DNA from: Lucinisca nassula
Taxonomy: Eukaryota > Mollusca > Bivalvia > Lucinida > Lucinidae
DNA: 64,000 nucleotides
Reading direction: 5' to 3'
Assembly: GCA_963580285.1 (NCBI GenBank)
Contig: OY757010.1
Span: 150,787,596-150,851,595, forward strand
The notes beneath the pieces are model-generated. The model searched no databases, was not told where the DNA came from, and saw only the letters and a program-made list of their open reading frames with translations. Position numbers and translations under genes: made by a program. Of the stretch, positions 9,190 through 20,189 are shown piece by piece (within the stretch, counting starts at the first letter, position 1; every line of letters begins with the position of its first letter).

Positions 9190-12100
9190 TTTAGCTCACC
9201 TGAGCCGAAGGCTCATGTGAGGTATTAGTATACCACGAGCCGTCGTCCGTCGTCCACACTTTCAACGAAGTATATCTCTGGAACCAGTGGGCCGACCTTG
9301 ATCAAATTTCATATGAACCATCATCAGGTAGGGGGAAAGGCTGTATTAGGTTTTCGTGCAGATCGGATGAGAACTCTGGTTGCCACAGCAGCAAAGAGCT
9401 CCCATAGGCTTAACATAGGAAAAAGCTTGTCATCACTCTAGCTCCGTCAATTTTTTTCTGATCAACTTCATTCTTGCAGATAACGAGGACAGGCATGAAA
9501 TCTCGATCAAGTTCGATTTTGGGCTGAATCGGATTATTCACTCAGGAATTACGTGCCCTTGAGCGTTGAAAAAATTGCCTATTGACTTAACATGGGGAGA
9601 ATGTTGTCATCACTGTAGCTGCTTCAATTATTTTCAGATTGGCTTTATTCTTGCAGATAACCAGCACAGCCATGAAATCTCGGTCAAGTTCGATAACTGG
9701 CAGAATCGGATTATTCACTTAGGAGTTACCTGCCCTTGTGTGTTTTAGCATTAGGGTTAATGGGAATTTCAAAAATGTATATCTTAAAGACTACTTGGCC
9801 AACTTTGATCAAATTTCATGTGTCGCTTTATTGGGCAAGTGGTAAGGCTTCATTAGGTTTTCAGGCAGATCTGAGTGGAACTCTGGTAGCCATGGTTACA
9901 TCTAGCTCCCATAGACTTCACATAGGAAAAAGCTTGTCATCACTCTAGCTCCGTCAATTTTTTTCTGATCGACTTCATTCTTGCAGATAACCAGTACAGG
10001 CATAAAATCTTGGTCAAGTTCGATTTTGGGCCGAATCAGATAATTCACTCAAGAGTTACGTCCCCTTGAGCGCCCGAAAAATTGCCTATCGACTTAACAT
10101 GGGGAAAATGTTGTCATCACTGTAGCTGCTTCAATTTTGTTCGGATTGGCTTCATTCTTACAGATAACCAGCACAGCCATGAAATCTCGGTCAAGTTCGA
10201 TAATTGGCAGAATCGGATCATACACTTAGGAGTTACCTGCCCTTGTGCATTTTTGCATAAGGGTTAATGTGAATTTCAAAAATGTATATCTTGAAGACTA
10301 CTCGGCCGACTTTGATCAAATTTCATGTGTAACATTATTGGGCAAGTGGAAAGACTGCATAAGGTTTTCATGCAGATCTGAGTGGAACTATGGTTACCAT
10401 GGCAACATATAGCTCCCATAGACTTAACATAGGAAAAAGCTTGTCATCACTCTAGCTCCGTCAATTTTTTTCTGATCGACTTCATTCTTGCAGATAATAA
10501 GGACAGTCATAAAATCTCGGTTAAGTTCGATTTTGGGCAGAATCGGAATATTGACCTCGGAGTTACGTGACCTTGAGCGACAACAAATTTGCCCATAGAC
10601 TTAACATAGGGAAAATGTTGTGACTACGATAGCGCCTTGAATTTTTTTCAGATCAGCTTCAAACTTGCAGGTAACGAGGACAGACATAAAATCACGGTTA
10701 AGTTCGATTTTGGTCGAATCGGATTATTTGCCTTGGAGTTACCTGCCCTTGAGCATGAAAAAATACGTTGTGACCACGATAGCAACTTTATTTTTATTCA
10801 GATCAGCTTCAAACTTGCAGGTAACGAGGACAGGCATAAAATCCCGGTTAAGTTTGATTTTGGGCCGAATCGGAATATTGACCTTGGAGTTACGTGACCT
10901 TGAGCGACAAAAAATTTGCCCATAGACTTTACATAGGGAAAATGTTGTGACTACGATAGCGACTTAAATTTTTTTTCTGATCAGCTTCAAACTTGCAGGT
11001 AACGAGGACAGACATAAAATCTCGGTTAAGTTAGATTTTGGGCCGAATCGGATTATTTGCCTTGGAGTTACCTGCCCTTGAGCATAAAAAAATACGTTGT
11101 GACCACGATAGCAACTTTATTTTTATTCAGATCAGCTTCAAACTTGCAGGTAATGTGGACAGGCATAAAATCTCGGTTAAGTTCGAATCGGAATATTGAC
11201 CTCGGAGTTACATGACCTTGAGCGACAAAAAATTTGCCCATAGACTTTACATAGGGAAAATGTTGTGACTACGATAGCGACTTGAATTTTTTTCAGATCA
11301 GCTTCAAACTTGCAGGTAACGAGGACAGACATAAAATCTCGGTTAAGTTCGATTTTGGGCCGAATCGGATTATTTGCCTTGGAGTTACCTGCCCTTGAGC
11401 ATAAAAAAATACGTTGTGACCACGATAGCAACTTTATTTTTATTCATATCAGCTTCAAACTTGCAGGTAACGAGGACAGGCATAAAATCTCGGTTAAGTT
11501 CGATTTTGGGCCGAATCGGAATATTGACCTCGGAGTTACGTGACATTGAGAGACAAAAAAATTTGCCCATAGACTTAACGTAGGGAAAATGTTGTGACAG
11601 AAATAGCGACTTGAATAGTATACCAAGGCTCCGGAGTCCGTTGTCTGTCGTCCGTCCATCCGTCGTCCACACTTTCAATGAAGCATAGCTCAGAAGGCAG
11701 TCGACCAATCTTGTTTAAATTTTATGTGTAGCACCATTGGGCAAGGGGAAAGGCTGAATTAGGTTTTGGAGCTAGTCTGGTTCATTTGTTCCTTCATTCT
11801 TCTTTCTCTCCATATAGAGATAATAGACCAATGTTAAATTTTTAATCAAAGATTTCTCAGGAACTATAAAAGCTAGAAGCATCAAATTTGGTATTCAATA
11901 GAATAATGATGACTTATTTTGTGTAAGAGACATTGGGCTTTCTCAGCTTATTTGTTCATCTGTTCTTTCATTCTTCTTTCTCTCCATTTTGACCAATGTT
12001 AAATTTTCGTCAAAGATTTCTCAGGAACTATAGAAGCTAGAAGTCTCAAACTTGGAATGCAATGCAATAATGATGACTTATATCCTGTAAGGGTCAATGG

Positions 12101-12198
12101 GCTGGATTCTATTAGCAGATTTAGTAGTCAAGTCTGTGAATTGTTAAAACTTAAGTTCCTCAGGTGAGCGGTTTAGGCTCATTGAGCCTCTTGTTTAA
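9190..12198 (+). mobile_element. Pearl/Helentron-like tandem-core element
   Basis: Left flank TTAGCTCACCTGAGCCGAAG with GAGCC/GGCTC inverted bases, then a GTCGTCCGTCGTCC patch. An array of related cores of about 150-170 bp follows (CAGCTTCAAACTTGCAGGTA repeats at 10650, 10798, 10977, 11128, 11296 and 11447), paired as ~320 bp dimers. The right end has GGCTCATTGAGCC then TCTTGTTT. The body between conserved flanks and the hairpin-then-CTTGTTT end match the pearl/Helentron-associated plan known in bivalves. No Rep or helicase gene. Reading frames inside are repeat shadows. Confidence 0.65.
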
Positions 12199-12507
12199 CC
12201 TGTACCGGTTGGGCGTCGCTACTGTAGCCGGAGAGGTCTGGTTTCCAATGATGATTTGAAAAAGCAGGCAGGAATCTTTCTTTTCTTTCTTGTCTATCCA
12301 CTATTTCTCTTTCTTTCCAAAATTTCCCACTTTCTCTTTTTCACGCGCCATCAGAAACATACTGTTCAAGTATGAATGAAGTCCCTTAACGAACAGATAC
12401 AGATACTTAGGCTGACGTGACAGGGCGATTATGCTACTTAAATATTTGCCTCTTCTCATCTATATTAAAAGTTCAACATTGAAAATTAGCCTTACAGTGA
12501 AAAGTGG

Positions 12508-12650
12508 GCGAAACGACTAGGGGGACGAAACGACTAGGGGGACGAATCGACTATGGGGGCGAAACGACTAGGGGGGAAACGACCAGGGAGGAAACGTCTT
12601 GGGGGCGAAACGACTAGGGGAGGAAACGGTTTGGGGGCGAAACGTCCCGG
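12508..12650 (-). repeat. Right TIR: inverted tandem units
   Basis: Eight or so variants of GGGGGCGAAACGACTAG, the reverse complement of the left TIR unit. Confidence 0.9.
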
Positions 12651-12663
12651 ATTCGATATACAA

Positions 12664-12756
12664 TACTTGATAGCTATAATCCGCCAGAGAGCATCATACT
12701 AAGGGTACATAATCCCCGCGAGGGGGTGATGAAGTATCAGTAGATAGATAGATAGG
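12664..12756. repeat. LINE/SINE-like 3' tail with (GATA)n
   Basis: GATGAAGTATCAGTAGATAGATAGATAG resembles the terminal GTAT-AGA-GATA motif of the LINE and SINE at 2.5-3.2 kb, in direct orientation. Probably an isolated 3' end. Confidence 0.35.
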
Positions 12757-12866
12757 GTTACCCTAAAATGCGGAAAGGAAAAGGAGTCCTCTTCACGAAA
12801 AGGACTTACCCTCAACTGGAAAAGGACTTTTTTTTTTTTATATATATACGAAAAGGAGTCATTAAC
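12757..12866. mobile_element. AAAAGGACT-motif MITE
   Basis: Five variants of GAAAAGGACT/GAAAAGGAGT around TTACCCT and a TATATA stretch. The reverse-complement version, with the same order of motifs, lies at 22425-22545. Confidence 0.6.
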
Positions 12867-12867
12867 C

Positions 12868-13062
12868 TTATTTGCATTATTTGCTGGCTTCCAGCTTGCA
12901 CGTTGTTAATATTGGAAAAACAGGAAACCAGACCCCCCTGACCTTGAATCAGGAAACCAGACCCCCCTGACCTTGAAAGGTCAGAGGGGTCTGGTTACCT
13001 GTTTTTCCAATATTAACAACGTGCAAGCTGGGAGCCAGCAAATAATGCAAATATGGTGAATT
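12868..13062. mobile_element. Foldback MITE, ~80 bp inverted arms
   Basis: Left arm begins TTTGCATTATTTGCTGGC and right arm ends GCCAGCAAATAATGCAAATA. Inside, CAGACCCCCCTGACCTTGAA is duplicated in tandem on the left arm, giving a slightly asymmetric stem. Sister copy at 1908-2062. Confidence 0.85.
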
Positions 13063-13397
13063 GCATTGAAAAAGTCTCTCAATTTAGTGAAAAGGAGCTT
13101 GATTTTTCGCCCTGCCACGTCTCCAGCCAGAGGATAAAAATTTAACCTGTGTTTCCAGTTGGCAACGCACAGTTTTTTTTTTTAGTCTGTGACACGTGGA
13201 GGTGTGGCTAGGACTTGTCAGCCACAAAACAAGACACCACCTGGCGCATGTCTGGAACATGAAAAGCAAAATAATATTTTTTTTTTATGTTTACAGTCAA
13301 ACTTTGATGGGTAGAACCCTTTTGGAACAATTAAATTTGAGAGAGAGAAGGGTAGTTCGCCCCACTGAGGGTTACTGATATTGCCACACAGAAAGCA
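13063..13397. other. Stretch without recognised gene
   Basis: Contains short T runs; no supported ORF or repeat family. Confidence 0.4.
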
Positions 13398-14492
13398 TAA
13401 TACACCTCAGCCTCGTTATAACACGGAACTCCGGGTCCAACCAACAGACCGTGTTAGTTAACCGAATCGTGTTATAAACGCCGATCGTATTTGTCTCAAC
13501 ATTGACACAATGGTGATCAATAGTTTCCCAAACATGATGATGTGCGGTCCGGTTAATGACCGTATTTCCCGATTAAAATGTGTTTAGAACTAATCAATGG
13601 CAGTAAATACCATGGCCCATCAAGTCAAACAAGTCACTTTAATCGAAACCAGCTGATAAACCATGTTTTATATCCAGAAATTGTCCGATCTGACAGCGAG
13701 TATGACGCCATTTTGATACCTGGTTCCCGGCTATCTTTGTTGCAACTGAGCGTCCGTAACCGTACCGAACTACAGTACCGTTAATACATTTCAATGGTGA
13801 AATTACCGGGTAGGGTTCGGAACCGGACAATGATCAACGCTTACAAGAAATTTGAATTACTTCCCTTGAAATGTCTAACCCTTAATATTTTAGCCATAAT
13901 GGTGATTTTTAATGGCCCACATCGTCTTCGAATGAATTTTTTACCGCGAAAATCGATCTTGAATATGTTTTATCATTTGCTTTTAAGCGGGGAAAAAATT
14001 TGACTTTCTTTTACATGCAGCTCTAGAAAATGAGTTTTATTGCAGTTGACCGATCACATTGTCTGTATCGTTGTATAAAATTTCTGCTGAGCAGTGATCC
14101 TTAACAGAGCGTGATAAATATTTTTTCCCGTTGCGTAACTGAATTCTTTAATCTCTTTATCTCACTAAACCAACACTTCTGATTGTGCCGATGGCAGTTC
14201 ATGTTTATCATGCGGGTCAAACTAAACAAGTTTATATACTGTGTATCCAACTCTGCGGGAGGCCTGCAATAAATATCAAAAAGGACCAGCATTAAAAACT
14301 GTGTTAGCTACCGTATTACCGCAGTCAAAAGTGAGAGGAAAATAAAGTTGTTGTGCTAAAAACCTGATACAATCCATGGATAAAATTTATAATTGTTGGT
14401 TGGGGAAAATTTGGGGTCCAAACCAAAACCGTGTTATATCCGAATTCGTGCTGTAACGAATCGTGCTATAACGAGGTCCGGGTGTACAGATA
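13398..14492 (+). mobile_element. Tigger/pogo-like non-autonomous DNA element, copy 1
   Basis: Starts ACACCTCAGCCTCGTTATAA and ends TGCTATAACGAGGTCCGGGTGT, so the ends are inverted repeats. The ~1.1 kb interior is shared with 24495-25605 (inverted) and 31700-33237. CTCGTTATAAC-type termini are typical of the pogo/Tigger branch of Tc1/mariner elements. No transposase frame survives. Confidence 0.7.
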
Positions 14493-14713
14493 ATTTTGGG
14501 AAATATTTTCTGTGTTCTGTTATATCCATCAACCTATCCATCACTATATCGAAGCTGAATGAATTCCACAGGGACTAAAATATGTTTAGACTCACACATG
14601 GTAAATGAGCCATCTGAATTCTAGCTATTTGCTGTATTTTGGAGTTTAATGGCCGCGTCACAACTTGCCATAGAAGTTTTGCTGTCTTTTTGAGTGCAGC
14701 GCATGTTATCAAA

Positions 14714-14960
14714 ATTGTAAATTAATAAAGCTGTTGACATTAATGACTATCTTACTTTAACCGCCGCCTATGCAATATAATAAATATCATATTTCCTACC
14801 AGGCACGCATATGGTTTCTTTCCAGTATGCATTCTTCTATAAGTTATTACCTGTAATAACTGATCATTGCATACGGCACGTGTCATCAAAATTGTATTTA
14901 TAAAGCTGTTGACATTAATGTCATGGCTATCTTCAGATCTTACTTTATCATATGACGTCA
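14714..14960 (-). pseudogene. C2H2 zinc-finger scrap
   Basis: The minus strand at about 14797-14870 encodes YRRMHTGKKPYAC, the conserved C2H2 linker joining two fingers, with no complete finger around it. It is flanked by a direct repeat (AAAGCTGTTGACATTAATG near 14730 and 14900). A short exapted or captured fragment; no intact gene. Confidence 0.4.
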
Positions 14961-15149
14961 CGTCTGAGTGTGTTATAACGCCATGCATTATTTTCGATAA
15001 TCCACTAGTGGACTAAATATGCAAATTAGCTAGATACGCCCCATAAAGTTACATGTACGGCGTCCTTAACGACGTCCCGTTTACTAGTAGCGGAATATTG
15101 ACATTTTTTAAACAACCGTGAATAAAATGCCTTTTAAATGTCATATGAA

Positions 15150-15305
15150 ATAGAATCTTGCATTCATGATCATGTATTATTGAATTTATTAAACTCGTTG
15201 AGGAAAGGGATAAAATGCTCGGCAAAGCCTCCCATTTTGTCCCTTTTCCTCAACTCGTTTAATAAATTCAATAAAACATGAGCACTCATGTAAGATCCTC
15301 TATTT
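15150..15305. mobile_element. Foldback MITE
   Basis: Inverted arms ATTGAATTTATTAAACTCGTTGAGG... and ...CCTCAACTCGTTTAATAAATTCAAT around a loop with AAAATGCTCGGCAAAGCC. A decayed relative lies at 37486-37620. Confidence 0.8.
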
Positions 15306-15440
15306 AACCACCCACCTCTGCAATATAATAACAAATCATTTTGAATCAAAGCGCCAAAGGCACTGAAATGACAGATTCTATGAGAAAATCATAACACTGT
15401 GAAAACTTAGAGAAACCAGAGTATTGTTTTCTTTTCAGAA

Positions 15441-17237
15441 TTAGTCTTTCTGTGCCAATTTATATTCAATCCGTATAAAGTCTCGAAATATGAAAGAACC
15501 CCCAAAATACCTTTTCAGGTAATATATTCTTTCTGCAGCTGGTATGCGCCTTTGGTCTATGAGGGTTCTAAGGGGCTTGAAGAAATATATGGGCTGCATG
15601 ATGCTTCCACGCAGAGCTGAATCCCGCCCGCACACTAGTACTGGTAAACCGTTTAGAGGATCTTAGCCTGTCCAGGAACTGCGGTGCGAGGCAAACCGTT
15701 CATGCTAATAAACCCTATTGGTTTCATTGGGCGACAGGGCTTGAGATGTCATTTCATCTCAATGTCGGGTAAAAGTCCCACAAAATTGGAAGCAACGTCT
15801 CCAAAATGACCTTTACAGTGTTGACAGGGACGTTAAACCTCAAATCAAACAAACAAAACAAAACGCAACCTTCCAGGCTGGGTACTGAATGGGGTCGCCA
15901 TAGAAAACACTTGGCTCTGGAGGGGGTAGTCTATTTAAGTTAACCTGATCTGCTAGCGTCTTGGCTAGCTCAAGCAAGCCTTGTTCTGATGCACTTGGGA
16001 ATTGGACAAAATTCTGACCACTTACATAAGGGTTGGTTACAAAGGGGTTAGTAAACTGTGGATAATTGTAGGTGAAAGAAGACTCTGTGGTTGAATTTTT
16101 ACCATTTTGCTGTCTATCTGGCTCATGTTTAACATAATGTGTGGCACTGACAATAGGAGGAATAGAACTGTGTACCAACTTTGTCTGAGGAGAAACTGGC
16201 AGAGAATATGAAGACACAAATGCAGGAGTTTCTGGATTCAGTTTTGATGTGCTTGTGCTACATGTACTAGACAGAGACGTGCTGATCTGTGAGACATGTA
16301 CAGCGGTGTTTTCCAACTTAATGTGTGTGTCAACTGTGTTAGTTGTATTTGTGCCAGATTGCAAGGCTGAGCTGGAGGGTGTCACTTGAGTGTCTGATAC
16401 AATGACGTTTACCTCTATGGGTGAAGGTGGGTGTTCTAAGTTGTCGACATAACTTTGAACATAATCTGTGGGATCCAGCTTAGCTACTGGAATTTGTGGT
16501 TTTGGTTCACGTAGGTCTGCGTCAAGGGTACCTTCCAATACTTCTAATTCTGCCCCAACCATTTCCATTTCTTTGATTGTTTGAATTTTTTCCAAATCTG
16601 CCATACATTTTGACTCTAGGTCAATGTATTTGAGTTTGGTTTTTAATGCGGCCCTTTTTGCGGCAACATTTGAAATTCTGATTGAATTTGATTTCTTTGA
16701 ACTGCATGCAGAAGAACCACCCTTTGAAACTGCACTTCGAAATGATTTACTCGAGACGTGGGAACCAATTTCAAACTTCAGCGAATCGATTTCGCGAATA
16801 CGTTGTGTGACATTTTGCATGATTCTTTGATGGTCAATTTCTATGGCTTCAAATTTTGCAGCTTCAGATTTAACATCATCTTTTAGACTCTGCAGATGTT
16901 CAAAAATTTGGAACAAGTTGTCAAAGTTCTTCTGAAATATGTCGCGATGTTCGCGAATGGTGTCAACATCATCAGAGTCTGACACCTCAACATAAAGCGT
17001 GTTGGACTGGCGACGCCAAGCTGAAACAGCTTTACTGAATCTCTGTTCGTACACAGAAGTTTGATATTCAAGACCCTTTTCGGTTAAGGTTCTTTGACGC
17101 GCTCCTAAGCTACCGGTATTTTCAGTGCTCTCTTGTGTTTGTTCATTAACAGTTTTTTCTGGCGAATTGTTCGCAGACATTTTGAGGTTTAGTGTCTTAT
17201 AATTGTTAATACTGCTGGGTACTAGTCTATCAGTCAC
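15441..17237 (-). pseudogene. BEL/Pao-like Gag, split by a SINE
   Basis: A long minus-strand frame from the ATG at 17237 (another in-frame Met lies shortly inside) gives about 460 residues. It begins with a Ser/Thr-rich, coiled region (residues about 50-220), continues through a disordered S/T/P-rich segment, and ends LPPPEPSVFYGDPIQYPAWK, the motif that opens the DUF1759-type Gag domain of BEL/Pao elements. The frame then enters SINE A (15572-15863). Past the SINE, at 15441-15571, the Gag resumes as LIDQRRIPAAERIYYLKRY before decaying. No protease, RT or integrase follows. Family call is from motifs. Confidence 0.65.
15572..15863 (+). mobile_element. SINE family A inside gag
   Basis: Full copy from GGGGCTTGAAGAAATATATG to CCTCAAATCAAACAAAC, in the orientation opposite to the gag. 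It separates YPAWKVAF from LIDQRRIP of the Gag protein. Confidence 0.85.
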
Positions 17238-17437
17238 TGTAAAGTGTAAACATTTGCAATCACATGAAAATTGGATGAGAAAAAAAAAAGAAATTATAAA
17301 TTCACTGAAAAAATGATAAATTCACTGAATTTTATGCATGACTGGGCATTACCCTGCCTATGCAAAAGTCTGTGCAGAATGTGGTTCACAAGTGGTATGT
17401 GATTGGGCAGCCCCTACCTACATACCTCGTCAGTCAG

Positions 17438-18169
17438 TTACACATGACCACAATCCTTATTAATTTTCCTCTTAATGGAGGTCAACCATGATTTTGCAAG
17501 TTTTTTATCTGGATGAATCCCATCGAGAAACAGCTTGAAATTTAGCGACTGTCGTTGCTTTCTACCTCTCCGCTTTCGCCCGCGCTGAAGGTCCACATTC
17601 AACTTAGGGGAGTACGTATAATTGTCTTGGTTCAAATGATCAATGAATGAATTAACTCTGTCGACTATCTCAGTAAGTCGTTTGTCACTTTGAGCATATA
17701 GTTCTGGATTTCTGTGTCCCTTGTTCTTGTTCCAGTGTTGAATTGAATAATATGGACAATGAAGAAAATGCACTCTTATACGACTGTGTCTGCATCTGTT
17801 TGCAATTATTTCTAGATTTCTACACAATGTGTCTAGTGTTCGAATTGATGGGGTTCTCAGGTCAATGAATCTCTTGAATTTAGCTGTCAAATCACAAGTC
17901 CCAATCCAAACGTACAAACTGATTCGATTGTGATATTTTAACAGTGATTTGATCTTCTTGGGTTTGAGGAAGTTTACTGCATTGTTTGAATTAAAGCCAC
18001 TCCTTCCCAACCAATGGATCTGGTTTTCAGTTCTGTCCGTTTTATCGTGAACCTTTCGCAAGTACTTTCCTTTACTATCTGTTAGTACCATAGGAGTCCA
18101 ATCAAAGGAGTCTGGTTTATTTTCAGCCACATAATTTTTGGCATTCTTAATTAGTCTCTTGTTACTCAT
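17438..18169 (-). CDS. SGNH/GDSL-hydrolase-like ORF of a retroelement
   Basis: A 243-residue uninterrupted frame starting at the ATG at 18167-18169. Near residue 30 it has VLTDSKGKYL (block I-like, with Ser in the nucleophile position). Near residue 88 it has VWIGTCDLT, which resembles the GxND block with Cys-Asp instead of Asn-Asp. Near residue 217 it has LDGIHPDKK, the block V D-x-x-H. A basic RGRKRRGRKQRQ patch lies just before it. It precedes the gag-like frame on the same strand by 200 bp, so it is probably an accessory ORF of the same retroelement. Function unknown; an esterase-like or nucleic-acid-binding role is inference. Confidence 0.55.
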   Translation of the reverse strand: MSNKRLIKNAKNYVAENKPDSFDWTPMVLTDSKGKYLRKVHDKTDRTENQIHWLGRSGFNSNNAVNFLKPKKIKSLLKYHNRISLYVWIGTCDLTAKFKRFIDLRTPSIRTLDTLCRNLEIIANRCRHSRIRVHFLHCPYYSIQHWNKNKGHRNPELYAQSDKRLTEIVDRVNSFIDHLNQDNYTYSPKLNVDLQRGRKRRGRKQRQSLNFKLFLDGIHPDKKLAKSWLTSIKRKINKDCGHV

Positions 18170-19201
18170 CTCCTAGAGTTTGACTGTGGCGGCAGCGCAT
18201 GACAGCAACTGCCTTAAGGTCCCTTAAGGGTACAAGAAACACAAGCCCAAAGGTTTTAATACTGGCAATGTTGTGATAGTTGATCAAAGTTCATCCAAAG
18301 ACATCAACACGCAGACAACAAAGACGTCAAACTGAAAATAGAAATGAGTTCCACTAAATAATGAGCCATACCATGTGATAATCTTCAAAGCAACAGCTTT
18401 ATTCGCAGATGAAAATGCTAGAAAGTACAAATCAACACTCCGAATTTAGGTTCAGTGCCTATCAATTAAATACCTCTTTGGGCGTCTGTGAGACAAGTGT
18501 TCGATCTGTTGTCGCAGAAATATCGCAGGTTTTGGACACAAATTGGTGGAAACAGAATTTCCCGCAAACTTTTACAATGATTGTCGAACGCAAAAAGGTA
18601 AAACTCAGCTCCAAGTTATCGGACGTTACGGCAACAGTAACGAAATACCGAAATGTATACGGCAACAGTAACAAAATACCGAAATACAACTAAGACGCAG
18701 TCACAGAGAGTGTGGGGTGTAGGTTGGAGTAATAGGCCTTAGCTGAGATTTAAACTGTTTCATTTAACTCTGAAATTCCAAACAAATAGTGAAGATTTTG
18801 ATAAGAAGACACATTCGGCAGCGTCTGATCTTGGTCTATACTGTTTGCCGAGCTCAACCTATGATTTCAGGATAACCCTCTCCCGTCTGATGGGATACCC
18901 CGATCTCACTGCGGCTATTTTCTACAAGACAAAAAGTAATTCTGACAAGTCAGTGATAGTCACGTAGACATTAGCACTGAAGCGCTTTTCATATTATCAA
19001 CTTCGGGTCGAATGCCAAACAATCAACCCAAACATAGCCGCGTTGTTTCTCAGTGTTGGGTACATGTAAGTGTTATCTGTAAAATCTGCACATGAATCAA
19101 ATGTTGGATCTGGCAAACAATGTAAACTCGGTTCAAAAGCCACACAACACAGTGCTGATCTTGTTCTACACTTTTTGCTTTTAATACTAACATCTTAAGT
19201 T
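18170..19201. other. Stretch without recognised gene
   Basis: Upstream of the SGNH-like ORF, where a 5' LTR would be expected. A short inverted CCTTAAGG/CCCTTAAGGG lies at 18210-18230. No LTR pair could be identified because the partner end is lost. Small open frames at 18409-18693 show no family resemblance. Confidence 0.4.
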
Positions 19202-19214
19202 TGAACAAATCAGT

Positions 19215-19507
19215 GCCGGCCTCGTTGGCTCAGTCGGATGCGGGTCTGACTGGTGATCAGGAGGACGCGGGTTCGGCAACATTCTTTCGTGGAGATTGAT
19301 CATGAAATCTTTTCTACGGTCATTCTCTCCCTTCCGCTGATTCAAGAAGGGCGGTTGTCAGTTTCTGGCAAAAGAATGTGCACTGTACTGGTTAACCGGT
19401 TACGTATAAGCCTGCCCAGGAAAGTGTGGATAGGTAAACTGACTGGCTCAAAAATGACCTAAATAGTGTTGACTGGGCCGTTAAACTCCAATACAAACAA
19501 ACAAATT
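19215..19507 (+). mobile_element. SINE family B copy (tRNA head)
   Basis: Head GCCGGCCTCGTTGGCTCAGT with a tRNA-like A box and a partly deleted B box, body CATTCTCTCCCTTCCGCTGA, tail GTTGACTGGGCCGTTAAACT then CAAACAAAC. Flanked by AACAAATCAGT direct repeats (19204-19214 and about 19509-19519). Confidence 0.85.
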
Positions 19508-19519
19508 AAACAAATCAGT

Positions 19520-20060
19520 CCAAGTCCCCCTTCATGACCAGCCTGCATTTAGAGACAATCGGCATGAGTGTTGTCAGTGCTTTGATTTATTCACTGCCTT
19601 GGGTTTCTGGAGTGCACTCCTCCATCAATGCAGTTGGGCTCGTCCATTCTGCTAAATGTATGGCTCCTAGAATTATATCACAGGACCTATACTGTACCAT
19701 ATTCCAGGGTTGAAAGGGAAAGCCTTTCTTTTCAATTTCTCCATGCAAAGTCAATATACACCTAAGTTGTAACTGACCTAAACTTGACCTCAAAAGTCAG
19801 AAAGAAAACCCATTAATATTCTTGTCTACAGCTGACCTTGTCCAACAGCAGGTTGGTCTTTAAATTAAATATTGACAGCACTGATAGAAAACAGTGTAAA
19901 ACCTGAGCAGACACCGCATTGATCTGGGTATACAGTCTTCGCAAAACCCGTCGCATGATGCAGCTGATACATATGAAATGCTGAATCGTCAAGTCGTCTG
20001 CTTCAAAGGTTTGTATTACGCTTACAGGATAACAAATACGATTGTACAATTTTGATTACG
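19520..20060. other. Stretch without recognised gene
   Basis: No supported coding frame or repeat. Confidence 0.4.
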
Positions 20061-20189
20061 GCGCCAAAACGGACTACATTTTGTGCGGACTCATAATTCT
20101 ATGGCGGTCAAAGCTGGAAGAAAAAGCCTGAATTACTTTAAACGTGCAGCACAGCAAGAATAGACAGATGGCATCTGTCATTAAAAATT
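20060..20189. repeat. Dispersed repeat shared with 29465-29590
   Basis: Blocks ACGGACTA...GCGGACTCATA, AAACGTGCAGCAC...AAGAAT and ATCTGTCATTAAAAA occur in the same order at both sites. Confidence 0.5.

Larger units (their letters stand above)
8336..12654. mobile_element. 4.3 kb element with tandem-repeat TIRs and 9 bp TSD
   Basis: Both ends are made of inverted tandem units of the type CTAGTCGTTTCGCCCCC (8341-8480 and, inverted, 12508-12650). The outer sequence GATATACAA occurs at 8327-8335 and 12655-12663, a 9 bp target site duplication. Nine-base duplications with long TIRs are typical of Mutator-like (MULE) transposons. No transposase ORF lies inside, so it is non-autonomous. A separate 3 kb tandem-core element occupies most of the interior. 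Confidence 0.75.

Noticed and set aside
9190..12198. Long tandem arrays as a possible CRISPR-like array
   Set aside because: Units are 150-170 bp, diverged and without unique spacers; they match the eukaryotic pearl-like core pattern.
18409..18693. Open frame of 94 residues as a small gene
   Set aside because: No family resemblance, a comparable antisense frame and no splice or promoter context.
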